A stretch of 8,976 bases of DNA from JAGVNX01 sp035290965 (lineage in GTDB: Archaea; Iainarchaeota; Iainarchaeia; Iainarchaeales; GCA-2688035): contig DATDTD010000010.1 of assembly GCA_035290965.1 (NCBI GenBank), forward strand, positions 1 through 8,976, written 5' to 3'. Positions 6,682 through 8,976 of the stretch are shown one piece after another. The notes under the pieces are model-generated. The model had not been told where the DNA came from. It made no database searches and was given only the letters and a program-made list of their open reading frames with translations. Both the position numbers and the translations under genes were made by a program. How positions within the stretch are numbered: the first letter of the stretch is position 1; each line of letters starts with the position of its first letter.

Positions 6682-6895
6682 TTACGACAACTTCTTTTAT
6701 TTCAACAAATCGTTTTTCAGGCTTTTTGTCCAGTTCTTGCAGTGATTCCAAATAGAGTTCAATTGCTTCTTTAATGTTGACTAAAAGCTCTTCCATTGTT
6801 TTTCCTTGAGAATAACAGCCGGGCAATTCCGGAACTTCTGCAATCAAATAACCATCCAAGCCATTCTCAACCACAACTTTAAAAGTCTGTTCCAT
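6674..6895 (-). CDS. hicB: HicB-family antitoxin
   Basis: This is a 73-residue antitoxin that neutralises HicA. It shows the degraded-RNase-H-like HicB domain. A beta strand (FKVVVE) is followed by DGYLIAEVPELPGCYSQGKT, matching the family G(Y/W)....PdLPGc.s.G.T pattern, then MEELLVNIKEAIELYLESL, the conserved amphipathic helix. The tail (KKPEKRFVEIKEVVVNA) is short, and no separate helix-turn-helix or ribbon-helix-helix DNA-binding domain is visible. Autoregulation, if any, would therefore need another mechanism or partner. I chose the ATG at 6895 because a GGTGAT Shine-Dalgarno precedes it. The longer in-frame opening up to 7081 has no family similarity. Confidence 0.94.
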   Translation of the reverse strand: MEQTFKVVVENGLDGYLIAEVPELPGCYSQGKTMEELLVNIKEAIELYLESLQELDKKPEKRFVEIKEVVVNA

Positions 6896-6899
6896 TGCA

Positions 6900-6905
6900 A
6901 TCACC
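6900..6905 (-). promoter_or_regulatory. Shine-Dalgarno of hicB
   Basis: On the minus strand GGTGAT lies 4 nt before the ATG. It is the strongest ribosome-binding site in the window and decides the hicB start. Confidence 0.7.
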
Positions 6906-6968
6906 AGTAAAGATTGTACCACAAGCAAAATAAAAAAGCTTCTTTTTTGGATTTGTTCGCAACAATGC

Positions 6969-6987
6969 GCAATGAGTTCAAGTACCA
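6969..6987. repeat. 19-bp direct repeat, copy B (upstream of hicB)
   Basis: GCAATGAGTTCAAGTACCA is identical to copy A except at one base (A for G at the sixteenth position), same orientation. It lies 73 bp upstream of the hicB start codon. Confidence 0.75.
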
Positions 6988-7080
6988 CGTCTGTCAAAAA
7001 AAAGACATCAAAAAATTGTCTGCAGAAGATTTTTATTCGGACTGTGCCTAAATATCCTAAAAGCGGATTTGGGCGTTGCA

Positions 7081-8088
7081 ATGAGAAGCCATATCGGAAA
7101 ATCTTTCGGCGGTTTTTTTAAGGCGGCTTTTTTTGATTCTCCATTGTACACTGTTGCGGAGCTTACGGGAAAATGCAACCTGCGCTGCAAAATGTGCTCT
7201 GTCTGGAAAACCTTTGATTTTAAGGATGCGGATGCGAAAAAATACATTGAGACAATTAATTTTCTGGAAAAAAAAGGCGTAAGGATTGCAATGTTAACGG
7301 GAGGAGAGCCGCTTCTGCGCAAAGACATTGGCGAAATAATGCGCGGCATTAACACAATAAACATTATCACTACAAACGGATTTCTGCTTGCGGAAAAAAT
7401 AAACGAAATTTCGGAAAACTGCGATTTTGTTTTTGTAAGCCTTGATTCTCCGAATCCCGAGGAGCACGATGAAATCCGCGGAGTGAAGGGCGCTTTTGAA
7501 AGGGCTGTTGCGGGAATTAAAAAAACAACTGAAATTGGGATTCCCGCGCATATTGTCATGACAGTGATGGATTCCAATATTGAACAGATTGAAAAAATGT
7601 GCGAACTGGCAAAAGATCTGGACTGCCTTATTTCGACAAATTACCTGATAAGTTTGAATCGGGAATATAATGGCAAGGCTGTTTATTTCAACAATTCAAG
7701 CATTGCAGCGCCGCTTGAAAGATACGTTGAATCCGTTAAAAAAATGCAGAAAAAATACAGAAATTTTATCACAACTGATTTTGAATTGAAACTCCTGCGG
7801 GAGGGCGGCAACAAGACAAAGTCTCCGCTCTGCAGGGCAGGCAGGACTGTCATTGGGATAAAGCCTGATGCAAGCATTGCCTTTCCCTGCACGCACTATC
7901 CAAAAAAATTCCTTTCAACTGCCGAATGGGAAAAAACAAAGGAAATCGGGGGAAAATTCCCTTTCTGCGAGGGCTGCCAGATAAAATGCTACATCCAGCC
8001 GAGCATTGTTTCCCGGCCTTCGAAATGGCTTTCAAGCCTCAGCATTCGGGATTTGCAGGGAGTCCTCGGCAACGCAAGAGTATTTTAA
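7081..8088 (+). CDS. Radical SAM enzyme with C-terminal SPASM/Twitch-like auxiliary cluster domain
   Basis: From the ATG at 7081 the protein is 335 residues. The radical SAM core has C32-x3-C36-x2-C39 (KCNLRCKMC), which holds the [4Fe-4S] cluster that cleaves S-adenosylmethionine. GGEP at 74-77 follows, then ITTNGFLL, the strand FVSLDSP and IRGVKGAFERAV. The C-terminal domain has five cysteines, C251, C270, C296, C299 and C303, with CRAGR...P..SIAFPC and FCEGCQIKC. They suit one auxiliary [4Fe-4S] cluster or more. Many such enzymes modify peptides, cofactors or lipids; the substrate is not evident here. A TTG at 7069 could extend the start by four residues, but the ATG fits the TATA-like CCTAAATATCC upstream. 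No small precursor ORF stands out next to it. Confidence 0.92.
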   Translation: MRSHIGKSFGGFFKAAFFDSPLYTVAELTGKCNLRCKMCSVWKTFDFKDADAKKYIETINFLEKKGVRIAMLTGGEPLLRKDIGEIMRGINTINIITTNGFLLAEKINEISENCDFVFVSLDSPNPEEHDEIRGVKGAFERAVAGIKKTTEIGIPAHIVMTVMDSNIEQIEKMCELAKDLDCLISTNYLISLNREYNGKAVYFNNSSIAAPLERYVESVKKMQKKYRNFITTDFELKLLREGGNKTKSPLCRAGRTVIGIKPDASIAFPCTHYPKKFLSTAEWEKTKEIGGKFPFCEGCQIKCYIQPSIVSRPSKWLSSLSIRDLQGVLGNARVF

Positions 8089-8104
8089 TGAATATATAAA
8101 ATAC
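8080..8104. terminator. AT-rich inverted repeat between convergent radical SAM genes
   Basis: GTATTTT (8080-8086) and AAAATAC (8098-8104) form a perfect 7-bp stem around an 11-nt loop. The repeat overlaps the stop codon of the left gene and lies in the 39-bp gap to the right gene's stop. It could act as a bidirectional terminator, but the stem is weak and lacks a following U-tract on the plus strand. ATATATAAAA in the loop also resembles a TATA box. Confidence 0.3.
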
Positions 8105-8127
8105 AGAATTAAGGCAGTTAACACGAA

Positions 8128-8976
8128 TTATTTTCCCGCCACCAGATAACGCGAATAATTGAAGGCAGTAATGCTTTTTGTTATCAGCAGGCTCATTTCA
8201 ACATAGCAGTTCAGGTAACATTCAGTATCGCGCGGGCATTTCTTCACACGCTCACGAAGAATTTTTGCTTGCTTTGAAAGCCAGATTTCTTTCAAAGGCT
8301 TTTCCCGTATCGAGCCTATTGTTGCCTCCTGTATTCCGCCTTCCGCAAGATTCAGGCCTCCGCAGGGAAAAATTACCCCCCCGCTCGGAGTGATTTCAAG
8401 CATAAACCTTCCTACCCTGCAGTCCCAGTGCTTCCTGTCGCGTATGATTTTCAAAAAATCTTTGCTGTTCAAGACAGGATAGCCTTTTTTCTTGAGCAGA
8501 AGCAGTTTGTCTATTGTTTCCTTAAACTCTTTTTCTTTTGGTTTCAGGCTAAGCCATTCGGGAGTAAAAGGGCCCTCTATTATGGGCTGAAAACTTATTG
8601 TAGTGCGGTTTTCCTTTGCAAACTCTGCAAGTGGAACAATCTGGTCGAGATTCGCGCCGCTGATGACAGTGTTTATGTCGACGCTTAATTTTTTTTGGCT
8701 TGCTGCAAGCTTTATTGCGGAAACAATTCTTTCGTGCAGATTTTTTTCATTGAGCCCGCGTATCTTTGCATGCCGTTCATCAAAGGCATCAAGAGAAATT
8801 CCCACATGGTCCAGATAAGGCAGAATTTCAGGCAGCCTTTTTTCAAAAAGCAGCCCGTTTGTTGTAAGGCTGTTTATGAAGCCGATTTTTTTGCTGTACT
8901 GCATTATTTCCGGCAAATCCTCTCTCAGCAATGGCTCTCCGCCGCTCATTCCGTAAATTACTGAATTGAGTTTTTT
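8128..8976 (-). CDS. Second radical SAM/SPASM-like enzyme, N-terminus beyond window edge
   Basis: The frame is open to the right edge, giving 282 visible codons. Residues are numbered here from the internal Met at 8949. The CxxxCxxC motif lies outside the window. The visible part starts with VIYGM-SGGEPLL (GGEP at 3-6) and continues with SLTTNGLLFE, VGISLDAFDE and IRGLNEKNLHERIV, all usual radical SAM core blocks. The C-terminal domain has C177, C196, C238, C244 and C248. CRVGR...TPSGGVIFPCGGL corresponds to CRAGR...IAFPC in the neighbouring gene, with the same 18-residue gap between the first two cysteines and the same C-x3-C at the end. IGSIREKPLKEIW between them is typical of SPASM proteins. 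The tail (about 250-273) is hydrophobic/aromatic. The substrate is unknown. Full length is probably near 350 residues by comparison with its neighbour. Confidence 0.9.
   Translation of the reverse strand, partial: KKLNSVIYGMSGGEPLLREDLPEIMQYSKKIGFINSLTTNGLLFEKRLPEILPYLDHVGISLDAFDERHAKIRGLNEKNLHERIVSAIKLAASQKKLSVDINTVISGANLDQIVPLAEFAKENRTTISFQPIIEGPFTPEWLSLKPKEKEFKETIDKLLLLKKKGYPVLNSKDFLKIIRDRKHWDCRVGRFMLEITPSGGVIFPCGGLNLAEGGIQEATIGSIREKPLKEIWLSKQAKILRERVKKCPRDTECYLNCYVEMSLLITKSITAFNYSRYLVAGK

Larger units (their letters stand above)
6896..7080. promoter_or_regulatory. Divergent intergenic region between hicB and the radical SAM gene
   Basis: This 185-bp spacer has no convincing gene. Facing hicB on the minus strand is TTTTTATTTTG near 6927-6937, a possible TATA element. 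The same area carries a perfect inverted repeat, AAAAAAG-CTT-CTTTTTT (6932-6948), and CGCA-ACAA-TGCG (6958-6969). GTACCAC occurs twice, at 6916-6922 and 6982-6988. Facing right, CCTAAATATCC (about 7048-7058) is placed so that transcription could start at or next to the ATG at 7081, a leaderless arrangement. Confidence 0.4.

Noticed and set aside
7069..7080. TTG start four codons before the ATG of the first radical SAM gene
   Set aside because: No Shine-Dalgarno supports it, and the TATA-like element is spaced for initiation at or near the ATG at 7081. It cannot be fully excluded.
6896..7081. In-frame upstream extension of hicB by 62 codons
   Set aside because: HicB family members begin near the MEQTFKVVVE segment, the GGTGAT site fixes that start, and the extension has no family similarity and spans a repeat and a likely promoter.
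7008..7577. 189-codon minus-strand frame over the start of the first radical SAM gene
   Set aside because: It is antisense to the radical SAM core with its CxxxCxxC and GGEP motifs. The translated sequence is Ser/Phe/Ile-rich with no known domain.
1..8976. CRISPR array or insertion sequence
   Set aside because: No regularly spaced repeats, transposase motifs or long terminal inverted repeats were seen. The only direct repeat pair of note is the 19-bp one around hicBA.

Overview
The window looks archaeal, most likely from a small-genome (DPANN-type) lineage. The evidence is a euryarchaeal/DPANN class III (type IV pilin-like) signal peptide, a clear GGTGAT Shine-Dalgarno site, TATA-like AT boxes placed to give very short or leaderless transcripts, and a lysine-rich proteome. 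No rRNA, tRNA or other taxonomic marker is present, so the lineage is inference. The genes are densely packed and in both orientations. Eight CDSs are complete, and two are cut by the window edges.

Left part (1-2619): a minus-strand pair. A soluble protein with PRC-barrel, MgtE-N-like and tandem CBS domains is followed 5 nt later by an Nramp-superfamily transporter that runs off the left edge. The transporter has unusual metal-site motifs (DAGG for DPGN, APW for MPH). Together they look like a Mg2+-type sensor module paired with a non-classical Nramp permease. A 132-bp AT-rich divergent promoter region separates them from a plus-strand aldo/keto reductase (2620-3447).

Middle part (3448-6267): three minus-strand genes. 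A PspC-domain membrane protein comes first, then a stand-alone FAD/NAD(P)H oxidoreductase of the ferredoxin-NADP+ reductase fold. Last is a large modular surface protein that begins with a class III signal peptide and carries a PKD-like domain, two tandem repeat domains, a cysteine-rich knot and a C-terminal beta domain.

Right part (6268-8976): a compact hicB-hicA toxin-antitoxin operon (minus strand) is bracketed by two copies of a 19-bp near-identical direct repeat, about 590 bp apart. Beyond it lie two convergent radical SAM genes with matching C-terminal auxiliary-cluster (SPASM/Twitch-like) cysteine patterns. One is complete (7081-8088, +). The other (8128-8976, -) lacks its N-terminus at the window edge. 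Their substrate cannot be told from this sequence, and no precursor peptide gene was seen beside them.

The best candidates for a second look are the sensor/transporter pair, the mosaic pilin-like surface protein, the repeat-flanked hicBA cassette and the paired radical SAM enzymes. None of them proves a new system from sequence alone.
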